DNA of 64,000 nt, taken from Rhodopseudomonas sp. BR0M22 (GTDB lineage Bacteria > Pseudomonadota > Alphaproteobacteria > Rhizobiales > Xanthobacteraceae). Numbering within the stretch: position 1 is the first letter of the stretch; every line of letters begins with the position of its first letter. The position numbers and the translations under genes are program-made. Positions 52,066 through 61,114 of this stretch are shown piece by piece. The notes under the pieces are model-generated. The model made no database searches, was not told the DNA's origin, and saw only the letters and a program-made list of their open reading frames with translations. The stretch is from assembly GCF_010907035.1 (NCBI RefSeq), contig NZ_QUMK01000015.1, forward strand, positions 18,268 to 82,267, in the 5' to 3' direction.

Positions 52066-52300
52066 CGACACGCCTCTTCGTCTTCGGATTTGCGGCGCGG
52101 CCGTCTCCGGGAAAACCAGGGGTCCTTGTCTTGGCGCGGTCTTCTGCTAGAGAAGGCCGGAAGGCATCCGGTAACCCAAGGAACGGGATAGGGACCTCAC
52201 GGTCGGGACCGGCCCCTGTGGTCGCGCTGCTGCGGGAGTGTCGAACAGCTGAGTTAACGGGGGCTAAACGATCTCGTTAAGCTCGTCAGAGAGCGTTGGA

Positions 52301-53302
52301 ATGTCGGTTAAGAAAAAGCCTCTGGTCGTCGTCACCCGCAAGCTGCCGGACTCGATCGAGACCCGGATGCGCGAGCTGTTCGACGCCCGGCTGAATCTCG
52401 ACGATGTTGCGATGACGGCCGAGCAGCTCGCCGAGGCGGCACGCACCGCCGACGTGCTGGTACCGACGGTGACCGACGAAATCACCGCCGCGATGCTGAA
52501 TCAGCCCGAGTGTTCGCTGCGGCTGATCGCCAATTTCGGCAACGGGATCGACAATATCGACGTCGCCGCGGCGCATGCGCGCGGCATCACCGTCACCAAT
52601 ACGCCGAAGGTCCTGACCGAAGACACCGCCGACATGACGATGGCGCTGATCCTCGCGGTGCCGCGCCGGATGATCGAAGGTGCCGCGCTCCTGACCGACG
52701 GCGGCGAGTGGCCCGGCTGGTCGCCGACCTGGATGCTTGGCCGCAGGCTCGGCGGCAAGCGGCTCGGCATCATCGGCATGGGCCGGATCGGCCAGGCGGT
52801 GGCGCGGCGCGCCCGCGCGTTCGGGCTGCAGATCCACTATCACAACCGCAAGCCGGTGGCCCCCAAGATCGCCGACGAGCTCGGCGCGACCTATTGGGAT
52901 TCGCTCGACCAGATGCTGGCGCGGATGGACATTATTTCGGTGAACTGTCCGCACACCCCGGCGACGTTCCATTTGCTGTCGGCGCGGCGGCTGAAGCTGA
53001 TCCGGAAGGACGCCTTCATCGTCAACACCGCGCGCGGCGAAGTGATCGACGAAGAAACCCTGACCAAGCTGATCGAAGCCGGCGACATCGCCGGCGCAGG
53101 CCTCGACGTCTACGAGCACGAACCGGCGGTCAATCCGAAGCTGGTGCGGCTCGCCAAGCACGGCAAGGTTGTGCTGCTGCCGCATATGGGCTCGGCGACG
53201 ATCGAAGGCCGCGTCGAAATGGGCGAGAAGGTGATCATCAACATCCGCACCTTCCTGGACAACCACAAGCCGCCGGATCGCGTCCTGCCCGGGATGCTCT
53301 GA
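52301..53302 (+). CDS. D-2-hydroxyacid dehydrogenase (glyoxylate reductase type)
   Basis: A 333-residue NAD(P)-dependent oxidoreductase of the cytoplasm. The cofactor motif GMGRIGQAVARR is near residue 160; the triad Arg (NTARGEVID), Glu (YEHEP) and His (LPHMGSAT) is complete. It is closer to GyaR-like glyoxylate reductases than the enzyme at 2004, as judged from PKVLTEDTADMTMALILAVPRR and the overall length. A 6-bp inverted repeat TTAACG / CGTTAA lies about 25-47 bases upstream of its ATG. The P450 gene follows after 120 bases. Confidence 0.88.
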   Translation: MSVKKKPLVVVTRKLPDSIETRMRELFDARLNLDDVAMTAEQLAEAARTADVLVPTVTDEITAAMLNQPECSLRLIANFGNGIDNIDVAAAHARGITVTNTPKVLTEDTADMTMALILAVPRRMIEGAALLTDGGEWPGWSPTWMLGRRLGGKRLGIIGMGRIGQAVARRARAFGLQIHYHNRKPVAPKIADELGATYWDSLDQMLARMDIISVNCPHTPATFHLLSARRLKLIRKDAFIVNTARGEVIDEETLTKLIEAGDIAGAGLDVYEHEPAVNPKLVRLAKHGKVVLLPHMGSATIEGRVEMGEKVIINIRTFLDNHKPPDRVLPGML

Positions 53303-53422
53303 CCCGGCACCGAGAGGTGCGGCTGCGGCCGATCGCCTCGCTTGCCGGTTCCGCCACCGGCCTTCTCCCTGCCCGTTTCCCACACTACCTTCGTTGGACA
53401 ACGACGAGGGAGTGGGTTCGAG

Positions 53423-54808
53423 GTGAGCATCGCCGCAATCGACGACCGGCCGGCATTCCGTGAGCCGCTGATCCCGCCGACGCCGCCGCGCGCGCCGGAG
53501 AACATGTCGGCGCTCGGCCGGCTCGCCGCGATCCGCCACAATGCGATCGCGAGCTGGGGCGACCGCGCCTACCAGGACGACGTCGTCCGCGGCAGGTTCT
53601 TCGCCCACTCCAGCTACATCCTCAATACGCCGGATGCGATCCGGCATGTGCTGGTCGACAACTTCGACAACTATCACCGCACCGCGACCGGCATTCGCGT
53701 GCTGCGGCCGATGCTCGGCGAGGGGCTGCTGCTCGCCGAAGGCCGCGCCTGGAAGCACCAGCGGCGAACGCTGGCACCGGCGTTCACGCCGCGCGCGGTG
53801 GCGACGCTGGTGCCGCACATGGCGTCCGCCACCGACGAGGTCGTCGATGGGCTGCGCCGCAACATCGGCGGCCCGGTCGACCTGCGCGAAGCGATGCAGC
53901 ATCTGGCGCTGGAGATCGCCGGGCGGACGATGTTTTCGTTCGAGATGGGCACGCACGGCCAGGCGCTGCGCGGCTTCGTGATCGACTACGGCACCAGGCT
54001 GGCGAGCCCGCGGTTTCTCGATCTGCTGCTGCCGCTCGGCTGGCCGACGCCGCAGGATGTTTCGCGGGCGCTGTTCCGCCGGCGCTGGACCCGGTTCATC
54101 AGCGAGCTGATCGCCGCGCGGCGCGCGGCCGGCAAGGCCGACGGCGCTCCCCCGCGCGATCTGTTCGAACTGATGCTGGCGGCGCGCGACCCGGAGACCG
54201 GTGAGGCCTTCACCGACGCCCAGCTCGGCGACCAGGTCGCCACCATGATCCTGGCCGGACACGAGACCACCGCCACCGCGCTGTTCTGGGCGCTGTATCT
54301 GCTGGCCCTCGACCCCGACGCTCAGGAACGGCTCGCGGGCGAGGTGCGCCGGACCGGAGTCGATGTCGCGGAGGTCGAACGGCTGCCGTTCACCCGCGCG
54401 GTGCTCGATGAGACATTGCGGCTGTATCCGCCGGCGTTCCTGATCGTGCGGGAGGCGGCGGGCCCCGATCAGGTCGCCGGCTTCGCGGTTCGCAAGCACG
54501 ACGTGGTGCTGATCGCGCCGTGGTTGCTGCACCGGCACGAAAAGCTCTGGAGCGACCCGAACGCGTTCGTGCCGGAGCGATTCATGCCGGGCGCGCCGGC
54601 GCCGGACCGGTTCGCCTATCTGCCGTTCGGCGTCGGTCCCAGGGTCTGCATCGGCGCGCATTTCGCGCTGGTCGAAGCGACGCTGGCGTTGGCCAAGCTC
54701 GTCGGCACGTTCCGGATCGAACTGACCGATACAGAGCCGGTGATCCCGATCGGCGTCGTCACCACCCAGCCCGATCGCTCACCGCAATTCCGGCTGATAC
54801 CCCGCTGA
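53423..54808 (+). CDS. Cytochrome P450
   Basis: A 461-residue soluble monooxygenase. The I-helix oxygen-binding motif is AGHETT (within ILAGHETTATALFWALYLLA), the ExxR pair is in LDETLRLYPP, and the heme loop FGVGPRVCIGAHFA gives the Cys ligand. No membrane anchor, as usual for bacterial P450s. Start at GTG 53423, preceded by GGGTTCGAG; the residues before it are not P450-like. No ferredoxin or reductase gene is adjacent, so its electron donor is elsewhere and its substrate is unknown. Confidence 0.92.
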   Translation: MSIAAIDDRPAFREPLIPPTPPRAPENMSALGRLAAIRHNAIASWGDRAYQDDVVRGRFFAHSSYILNTPDAIRHVLVDNFDNYHRTATGIRVLRPMLGEGLLLAEGRAWKHQRRTLAPAFTPRAVATLVPHMASATDEVVDGLRRNIGGPVDLREAMQHLALEIAGRTMFSFEMGTHGQALRGFVIDYGTRLASPRFLDLLLPLGWPTPQDVSRALFRRRWTRFISELIAARRAAGKADGAPPRDLFELMLAARDPETGEAFTDAQLGDQVATMILAGHETTATALFWALYLLALDPDAQERLAGEVRRTGVDVAEVERLPFTRAVLDETLRLYPPAFLIVREAAGPDQVAGFAVRKHDVVLIAPWLLHRHEKLWSDPNAFVPERFMPGAPAPDRFAYLPFGVGPRVCIGAHFALVEATLALAKLVGTFRIELTDTEPVIPIGVVTTQPDRSPQFRLIPR

Positions 54809-54943
54809 GCCGCGCTGCCGTGACACCGCGCCCACATTGCCAAACCGTCATGGAACTCCCCGGAACCGTGGCAGGATTGCGGGCGTTCCCTTTCCACGCC
54901 ATAGAGCGACGAGCCGTCGCCCCCCATCGAAAGACGAGAGACG

Positions 54944-55474
54944 ATGCTGGACAAACTGCGCCAATTCATCACCGACGTCGTCGCGCCGAGCGCCCCGGAT
55001 GAGCTGACGCTCGATGAAGGCGGCTACCGCCTCGCCGCGACGGCGCTGCTGATACATGTCATCTCGATCGACGGCGACCCGTCGGAGGTCGAAAAGCAGA
55101 AGCTGCATTCGCTGCTCGAACAGCGCTTCGGTCTCGATGCCGCCACCGCAGCCCGATTGATCGCCTCGGCGACGCTGATCGAAGGCGAAGCCGTCGACCT
55201 TTATCATTTCACCAGCGTGATCATGCGTTCGGTCAATGAGGAAGGCCGGCTGCGGATCGTCGAAATGATGTGGGAGCTGGTCTACGCCGACGGCACCGTC
55301 ACCGAGTTCGAAGAGAACGTGGTGTGGCGTGCCGCAGACCTTCTGGCGGTCTCGACCCGTGACCGCGTCACGCTGCGCCAGAAGGTAGCGGCCGCAGCTC
55401 CGCTCGCGGCCGGCGCCGGCGTCGCCGGCGGTACGGAAATCGGGGCGGTGTCCGAAGTCGATCCGGCCAACTAA
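54944..55474 (+). CDS. TerB-family protein
   Basis: A 176-residue helical protein matching the TerB fold: LAATALLIHVISIDGDPSEVEKQKLHSLLEQRFGL and MMWELVYADGTVTEFEENVVWRAADLLAVS, with the acidic DG pairs that mark the two TerB-like metal-site regions. The last 30 residues are an Ala/Gly-rich tail. TerB relatives are linked to tellurite resistance, but stand-alone forms like this one have no settled role; no other ter genes are near. Confidence 0.8.
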   Translation: MLDKLRQFITDVVAPSAPDELTLDEGGYRLAATALLIHVISIDGDPSEVEKQKLHSLLEQRFGLDAATAARLIASATLIEGEAVDLYHFTSVIMRSVNEEGRLRIVEMMWELVYADGTVTEFEENVVWRAADLLAVSTRDRVTLRQKVAAAAPLAAGAGVAGGTEIGAVSEVDPAN

Positions 55475-55624
55475 GCGGACCACCATCACGACACCCGTGT
55501 GACTGGAACCATCTGGTCCCGAGCCGCAACCGCGCTTTCGGCCGCACCCCCGGCGCTTGGGCCTTGCACGCTGCTTGCTTCCCGCATAAGGCCTTAGCTG
55601 TTCCCCGGAGGCCGTTCGGCCCAT

Positions 55625-56425
55625 TTGAAGCATGAGTTTCCAGTCGTGACTGAACGTGTGACTTTGATTACAGGCGCATCGGCCGGGATCGGCGTCGAGC
55701 TGGCGCGAATTTTTGCAGACAATGCTCATCGCGTAGCCTTGGTAGCGCGACGCGGCGATCGGCTCGACTCGCTTGCAGCCGAAATTCGCGCCAAGGGCGG
55801 CCCCGACCCGATCGTCATTGCGTGCGATCTCGGCAAACCAGACGCCGCCGACCAAATCACCGCCGCTCTCGATGCCGCCGGCGTCGAGGTCGAGTACCTC
55901 GTCAACAATGCCGGTTACGGTCTGTTCGGGCGGGCGGTCGACCTCGATCGCGAAGGGCAGCTTGGTATCATCGACATCAATATCAAAGCCCTCACCGATC
56001 TGACGCTGCGGTTCGCGGGCAGCGTCGCACGGCTCCGCGGCGGCATCCTCAACGTCTCGTCGATCGCCGGCTTCCTGCCGGGCCCCGGCATGGCGGTGTA
56101 CTACGCTTCCAAAGCCTATGTGCTGTCGTTCAGTGAGGCGCTGCACCAGGAGCTCGGCCCGAAGGGCGTGCGCGTGACCGCGCTGTGTCCGGGCCCGGTG
56201 CAAACCGAATTCCAGGACCGCGCCGGCTTCGAGCCGGGCATCGACAGCGCCGTGCTGAACGTTTCGCCCGCGGAGGTCGCACGTCAGGCCTATCAGGGAC
56301 TGATGGACAACAAGCGCATCGTGCTGCCCGGCCTCGGCGTGAAGCTCGTGCCGTTCCTGCTGCGTTTCTTCCCGCGCGGTTTCATCGCCGCAGCCGTCAG
56401 CGGATTTCAACTGCGCCGCCGCTGA
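55625..56425 (+). CDS. Short-chain dehydrogenase/reductase
   Basis: A 266-residue SDR with the cofactor motif TGASAGIG, NNAG (LVNNAGYGLFG), catalytic Ser in LNVSSIAGF and YYASK for the Tyr/Lys pair. It resembles DltE/YdfG-type oxidoreductases of unassigned substrate. The start is unclear: TTG 55625 gives MKHEFPVVTERVTLITG, and GTG 55646 would start VTERVTLITG. No ATG is available in frame. Confidence 0.85.
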   Translation: MKHEFPVVTERVTLITGASAGIGVELARIFADNAHRVALVARRGDRLDSLAAEIRAKGGPDPIVIACDLGKPDAADQITAALDAAGVEVEYLVNNAGYGLFGRAVDLDREGQLGIIDINIKALTDLTLRFAGSVARLRGGILNVSSIAGFLPGPGMAVYYASKAYVLSFSEALHQELGPKGVRVTALCPGPVQTEFQDRAGFEPGIDSAVLNVSPAEVARQAYQGLMDNKRIVLPGLGVKLVPFLLRFFPRGFIAAAVSGFQLRRR

Positions 56426-56545
56426 CGCACGGCATCGCGACACAATCTGGCCCAGGGCTTGCTTTATGGAATTGTCATCGTCCGCCGGACATCCTGACCG
56501 GCGGCGCGGCAATCCTGATCGACATGGCTCTGGACTGATCCTCCC

Positions 56546-57343
56546 ATGCTTGTTCGACTGACCGACTACGGCCGGGTGGCTTCGCCCGCGCTGCAGCCTG
56601 CGAAGACCAATGATCCGCGGCCGGTGCTGATCGTTCTGCACCAGGAGACATCGACGCCCGGCCGGGTCGGCAATGCGCTCCGTGCGCTCGGCCATCCGCT
56701 CGACATTCGCCGGCCGCGGTTCGGCGATCAGCTTCCGAGTTCGCTCGACGCGCACGCCGGAGCTGTCGTGTTCGGCGGTCCGATGAGCGCCAACGATCCG
56801 GACGACTACATCCGCCGCGAGATCGATTGGATCGCGGTGCCGCTGAAGGAACGGCGGCCGTTTCTCGGTATCTGCCTCGGTGCGCAGATGCTGGCCAAGC
56901 AACTCGGCGCCCGGGTCGCGCCGCACCCGCACGGCCGAGCCGAGGTCGGCTACTACGACATCCGTCCCACCGCCGCCGGCCGCGCGATGTGCGCGCACTG
57001 GCCGCGCCAAGTGTATCACTGGCACGTCGAAGGATTCGAGCTGCCGGCCGGCGCCGATCTTTTGGCGGAAGGCGGCGACTTTCCGGTGCAGGCGATCCGC
57101 TGCGATACGGCTTACGGCTTTCAATTCCACCCCGACGTCACCTCGGCGATGATGCATCGCTGGACCACCAAGGGGCACGAGCGGCTGTCGCTGCCCGGCG
57201 CACGGCCGCGTCGCGAGCATTTTGCCGACCGCGCCGTGCACGATCTCGCCGAACGGATCTGGCTCGAACACTTCCTCGATCATTGGCTGTCGCGCACGCC
57301 GCTCGGCGAGCCGGTGGCGGCGCTGCGCGAAGCCGCCGAATAG
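56546..57343 (+). CDS. Class I glutamine amidotransferase-like protein
   Basis: A 265-residue protein similar to stand-alone GMP-synthase-type amidotransferase domains. The nucleophile elbow is intact (FLGICLGAQMLAKQLGA). The second catalytic segment reads FQFHPDV: the His is kept but the usual Glu of HPEV is Asp, so full glutaminase activity is not assured. Some relatives are gamma-glutamyl hydrolases or are inactive. Starts 120 bases after the SDR gene. Confidence 0.82.
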   Translation: MLVRLTDYGRVASPALQPAKTNDPRPVLIVLHQETSTPGRVGNALRALGHPLDIRRPRFGDQLPSSLDAHAGAVVFGGPMSANDPDDYIRREIDWIAVPLKERRPFLGICLGAQMLAKQLGARVAPHPHGRAEVGYYDIRPTAAGRAMCAHWPRQVYHWHVEGFELPAGADLLAEGGDFPVQAIRCDTAYGFQFHPDVTSAMMHRWTTKGHERLSLPGARPRREHFADRAVHDLAERIWLEHFLDHWLSRTPLGEPVAALREAAE

Positions 57344-57450
57344 CCGCTCGCTCGGCCCCTTTGGCAAATACGCTTCCCTCGCAGGCGCTACGGTTGCTAG
57401 TCTGCCGGCCAAGCTTCGGCGGTCACGACCGGAGCATCAAGGGAGTGCGC

Positions 57451-57951
57451 ATGACGAGCGAGGAATTCGCGCGGCTGCTGGAAAGCCTGACCCGCGCGGC
57501 GGAAGCCGGCGATGGCGCACAGTTCGCCGGCCATTTCACCGACGACGCGATCTATCACGACTACATCTACGGCCCGCACACCGGCCGCGCCGAGATCGCC
57601 GCGATGATGCAGGAGCTGTTTCACCGCGACGCGGCCGATTATCGCTGGGAAATGTTCGACCCGGTGTGCAACGGCGACCTTGGCTACGCATGGTCGCTGT
57701 CGAGCTTCACATCCACCGTCCCCGAGTTCAAAGGCCAGCGGGTGGTGATCGACGGCATGAGCCGGTTCGTGCTGCGCGGCGGGCTGATCGCGGAATATCG
57801 CGAGTCGGTCAACGGCGGCGTGGCGATGGCGCAGCTCGGCGTCGCGCCCGAGCGGATGGCCAAAGTCTTCCGCAAGTGGAGCGGCTGGCTGCAGCAGCGT
57901 CCCGAAACCCGGGACTATCTGGCCCGACCCAAAGGCTCGCGCCACGTCTGA
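57451..57951 (+). CDS. NTF2-like (SnoaL-type) protein
   Basis: A 166-residue protein with the cone-shaped NTF2 fold signature: EEFARLLESLTRAAEAGDGAQFAGHFTDDAIYHDYIYGPHTGRAEIAAMMQELF, then FVLRGGLIAEYRESVNGG. Members are isomerases, hydrolases or binding proteins, so no reaction is assigned. The ATG at 57451 is preceded by AAGGGAG. It lies 79 bases before the enoyl-CoA hydratase gene, and the two could act on the same acyl or aromatic compound. Confidence 0.75.
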   Translation: MTSEEFARLLESLTRAAEAGDGAQFAGHFTDDAIYHDYIYGPHTGRAEIAAMMQELFHRDAADYRWEMFDPVCNGDLGYAWSLSSFTSTVPEFKGQRVVIDGMSRFVLRGGLIAEYRESVNGGVAMAQLGVAPERMAKVFRKWSGWLQQRPETRDYLARPKGSRHV

Positions 57952-58030
57952 TATCTGTCGCCCACAGCGGGCGACAACGCGCACGACGCCGGTCGCGCGC
58001 CAACAACAATCAACAAAGGGAGAAACGCCG

Positions 58031-58843
58031 TTGAGCTATCAGAACATCCTCTATGACGTGGCCGATCGGATCGCCACGATCACGCTGAACCGGCCGGACC
58101 GCATGAACGCCTGGACGCCGGTGATGGAGCGCGAGGTGCGGGAAGCGATGCAGCAGGCCGCCGCGGACAGCGACGTTCGGGTCATCGTGCTGACCGGCGC
58201 CGGCCGCGGCTTCTGCGCAGGGGCCGACATGCAGGTGCTGCAGACGATCGATCCCTCCGACGTGCGCCGCGCCGCCGACTTGCCGCCGTTCGACATGAAT
58301 CGCCGCGCCGACTGGCAGACCCGCTACGCGTTCTATCCGTCGATTGGCAAGCCGATCATCGGCATGCTCAACGGCGCCACCGCCGGCATCGGTCTCGTCC
58401 ACGCGCTGTATTGCGATGTCCGCTTCGCGGCCGACTCCGCGGTGTTCACCACCGCCTTCGCACGCCGCGGACTGATCGCCGAGCACGGCATCTCCTGGAT
58501 GCTGCCGCGGATCGTCGGCCACGCCAACGCGCTCGATCTGTTGCTGTCGGCGCGCCGGGTCTCGGCCGACGAGGCGCTGCGGATGGGGCTCGTCAACCGG
58601 CTGTATCCGGCCGATCAGCTCCGCGAGCAGACCTACGCCTACGCCCGCGATCTCGCCGACAATGTCGCGCCGAAGTCGATGCAGGTGATCAAGCGCCAGC
58701 TCTACGACGTGCCGTTCCAGACTCTGGCGGAAGCGACCATCGAGGCGAATCGCGAGATGGCGATCTCGCTCGCCAGCGACGACTTCAAGGAAGGCGTCGC
58801 CAGCTTCGTCGAAAAGCGCCCGCCGCAATTCAAGAGCGCCTGA
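58031..58843 (+). CDS. Enoyl-CoA hydratase/isomerase
   Basis: A 270-residue crotonase-fold enzyme. The oxyanion-hole region AGAGRGFCAGADMQVL and the catalytic Glu segment FARRGLIAEHGISWMLPRIVG are present; the first catalytic Glu of classical hydratases is not seen in GIGLVHALYCDVRFA, so a related reaction is possible. Start is a TTG with AAAGGGAG 8 bases upstream, matching the usual MSYQNILYDVADRIATITLNRP start. Substrate unknown. Confidence 0.87.
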   Translation: MSYQNILYDVADRIATITLNRPDRMNAWTPVMEREVREAMQQAAADSDVRVIVLTGAGRGFCAGADMQVLQTIDPSDVRRAADLPPFDMNRRADWQTRYAFYPSIGKPIIGMLNGATAGIGLVHALYCDVRFAADSAVFTTAFARRGLIAEHGISWMLPRIVGHANALDLLLSARRVSADEALRMGLVNRLYPADQLREQTYAYARDLADNVAPKSMQVIKRQLYDVPFQTLAEATIEANREMAISLASDDFKEGVASFVEKRPPQFKSA

Positions 58844-58891
58844 GCGGGACGGCGAAATCGACGAGCTTAGATCCGAACTGCCCGCACCACG

Positions 58892-58922
58892 CGTCATGCC
58901 CGGGCTCGTCCCGGGCATGACG
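58892..58922. repeat. Hairpin CGTCATGCCCGGG
   Basis: A perfect 13-bp inverted repeat CGTCATGCCCGGG / CCCGGGCATGACG with loop CTCGT. It is a simple form of the CGTCATG...CATGACG repeats at 14887 and 33941, and lies between the enoyl-CoA hydratase gene and the tRNA gene. Confidence 0.75.
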
Positions 58923-59095
58923 GATCATGGCGGAAGCTATCGTGCCGATCGTCTGTCGGATGAACTGGTGCTGGGATTGTTGCTGCGCGAAGCCGCTTTA
59001 TCAGCGGCCCGTCTTCGCCCTTCGGGCTACAACGCGGCAGCCTTCACCACGATGAGCAGGCTTGCCGGGCCGAAGCTGGCGAAGCCAGCGAAGGC

Positions 59096-59171
<76 letters not shown>

Positions 59172-59374
59172 TCCGCGGCCGGCGCAATGTCATGCGCCAG
59201 TCAGCGAACGACGCCATTTACAGTGCAGGTCGCGTCCAAGTCAAGGACGTCAGGACGGATCGAAATCGGCCGCCAGAGGGTTTTATTGCCGCCGAGTTCC
59301 CTTGTTTGGACGGGGGTGAACCGATATCTACGGCTCGTGCCTTCCGCGACCGAAACCGCGAGTTTTCCCCCACC

Positions 59375-59665
59375 ATGCGCGCCATTCTCGATATCGTTCT
59401 CATCGTCCTCGATCTCTACATCTGGCTGTTGATCGCCTCGGCGATCCTGTCCTGGCTGATCGCCTTCAACGTCGTGAACACGCGCAACCAGTTCGTCGGC
59501 GCGGTGTCCGAATTCCTGTACCGAATCACCGAGCCGCTGCTGGCGCCGATCCGCAACATGCTGCCGTCGCTCGGCGGGCTCGATATCTCGCCGATCATCC
59601 TCATCCTTCTGATCATGTTCCTGCAGCGGGTGATCACCTATTACATCTATCCGGCGGTGTTCTAA
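59375..59665 (+). CDS. YggT-family membrane protein
   Basis: A 96-residue inner-membrane protein with two hydrophobic segments (about 3-30 and 70-92) and the YggT features FLYRITEPLLAPIRNMLPSLGGLDISPIILILLI. The exact role is unknown; family members are linked to osmotic and division functions. ATG 59375 starts the hydrophobic segment directly. The DUF167 gene follows after 11 bases, a pairing (yggT-yggU) also seen in E. coli. Confidence 0.9.
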   Translation: MRAILDIVLIVLDLYIWLLIASAILSWLIAFNVVNTRNQFVGAVSEFLYRITEPLLAPIRNMLPSLGGLDISPIILILLIMFLQRVITYYIYPAVF

Positions 59666-59676
59666 CGGCGCCCGGC

Positions 59677-60003
59677 ATGGCGGAGGCTTGGCGCTATTCG
59701 GCCCAAGGCGTGGCGGTCGCGGTGCGGGTCACCCCGCGCGGCGGACGCGACGACATCGACGGGCTGGAGACGCTCTCGGACGGCCGCCCGGTGCTGAAAG
59801 TGCGGGTTCGGGCGATCGCCGACGGCGGCGAGGCCAACCGGGCGGTGACGGAGCTGCTGGCCAAGGCGGTCGGCGTGCCGAAGCGCAACGTAAGACTGCT
59901 GTCGGGCGCGACCTCGCGGCAGAAACAGATCGCGATCGACGGCGATCCAAAACAGCTCGGCGAAACATTGCGCCGCCTGGTTGCGGCCAAACCCGCCGAA
60001 TGA
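59677..60003 (+). CDS. DUF167 (YggU) family protein
   Basis: A 108-residue protein with family motifs [64 protein letters not shown]. Function is not established. It starts 11 bases after the YggT gene and is followed 106 bases later by folD. Confidence 0.9.
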   Translation: MAEAWRYSAQGVAVAVRVTPRGGRDDIDGLETLSDGRPVLKVRVRAIADGGEANRAVTELLAKAVGVPKRNVRLLSGATSRQKQIAIDGDPKQLGETLRRLVAAKPAE

Positions 60004-60109
60004 ACAAGCAGGGAGGCCCGCGAGGGCGATCCACCGTTCGCCTCTCCGTTCGGGGAGGCGTTGTCATTTCGATGCGGACGCATCGGCTGGGACAGGCAAA
60101 GAGGACGAC

Positions 60110-60997
60110 ATGACAGCCCGGATCATCGATGGAAAAATCATCTCGGCCGAGCTACGCGCCCGCGTCGCGGCGGAAGTCGCGCGGCTGAAAACCGATCACG
60201 GCATCACGCCGGGCCTTGCGGTGGTGCTGGTCGGCAACGACCCCGCCTCCGAGGTCTATGTCCGCAGTAAGCACAAGCAGACCCAGGAGGCCGGCATGGC
60301 CTCGTTCGAGCACCGGCTGCCCGCCGACGTGCCGCAGGCCGAGCTGATGGCGCTGATCGCAAAGCTCAATGCCGATCCAGCCGTGCACGGCATTCTGGTG
60401 CAATTGCCGCTGCCGAAGGGGCTCGACAGCAATGCGGTGATCGACGCGATCGATCCGGCCAAGGATGTCGACGGCCTCAACCCGACCAATGCGGGCCGGC
60501 TCGCCTCCGGCCTGTTCGCGCTGACGCCTTGCACGCCGCTCGGCAGCATCATCATGGCCAAGACCGTGCACGCCTCGCTCGAAGGCATGAACGCGCTGGT
60601 GATCGGCCGCTCCAACCTGGTCGGCAAGCCGCTGGTGCAATTGCTGCTGAACGAGAACGCCACGGTGACGATCGCGCATTCGCGCACCCGCGATCTGCCG
60701 GCGCTGTGCCGCCAGGCCGATCTGGTGTTCGCCGCTGTCGGCAAGGCCGAGATGGTGAAGGGCGACTGGATCAAGCCGGGCGCCACCGTGATCGACGTCG
60801 GCATCAACCGGACGCCGGGAAAGGACGGCGGCAAGGACAAGCTGCTCGGCGACGTCGCCTTCAACGAGGCCAAGGAGGTCGCCGGCGCGATTACGCCGGT
60901 GCCGGGCGGCGTCGGCCTGATGACGGTGGCGTGCCTCTTGGTCAACACCGTCCGCGCCGCCTGCGCGATCCACGGCCTGCCGAAGCCGGCGGTGTAG
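60110..60997 (+). CDS. folD: Methylenetetrahydrofolate dehydrogenase/methenyltetrahydrofolate cyclohydrolase
   Basis: A 295-residue bifunctional enzyme of C1 folate metabolism. Catalytic Lys is in [14 protein letters not shown], and the substrate region [31 protein letters not shown] is complete, followed by the NADP fold with [37 protein letters not shown] precedes the ATG. Its TAG stop is inside the left arm of the long palindrome that separates it from the convergent peptidase gene. Confidence 0.95.
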   Translation: MTARIIDGKIISAELRARVAAEVARLKTDHGITPGLAVVLVGNDPASEVYVRSKHKQTQEAGMASFEHRLPADVPQAELMALIAKLNADPAVHGILVQLPLPKGLDSNAVIDAIDPAKDVDGLNPTNAGRLASGLFALTPCTPLGSIIMAKTVHASLEGMNALVIGRSNLVGKPLVQLLLNENATVTIAHSRTRDLPALCRQADLVFAAVGKAEMVKGDWIKPGATVIDVGINRTPGKDGGKDKLLGDVAFNEAKEVAGAITPVPGGVGLMTVACLLVNTVRAACAIHGLPKPAV

Positions 60998-61114
60998 ACG
61001 GAAGCCTTTCCGCGTCATTGCGAGGAGCGCAGCGACGAAGCAATCCAGGGGCCGCAAGCGTGGCCCCTGGATTGCTTCGCTTCGCTCGCAATGACGCGGA
61101 AAGGCTTCCGTCTA
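60995..61114. repeat. Long palindrome covering both stop codons of convergent genes
   Basis: A 120-base inverted repeat. Each arm begins with TAGACGGAAGCCTTTCCGCG, followed by TCATTGCGAG; the inner part is the GAAGCAATCCAGGGGCC / GGCCCCTGGATTGCTTC hairpin with a short loop. Both genes read their TAG stop from the arm ends (60995-60997 for folD; 61112-61114 on the other strand). The core belongs to the CGTCATTGCGAG repeat family; the outer 15 bases are not usual for that family. Confidence 0.88.

Noticed and set aside
52254..52279. TTAACG / CGTTAA inverted repeat upstream of the second 2-hydroxyacid dehydrogenase
   Set aside because: The arms are only 6 bp with a long spacer, too weak to list as an operator without comparative support.
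54848..57412. Open frame of 854 codons on the minus strand across the TerB, SDR and amidotransferase genes
   Set aside because: It runs against three supported genes and has no family features.
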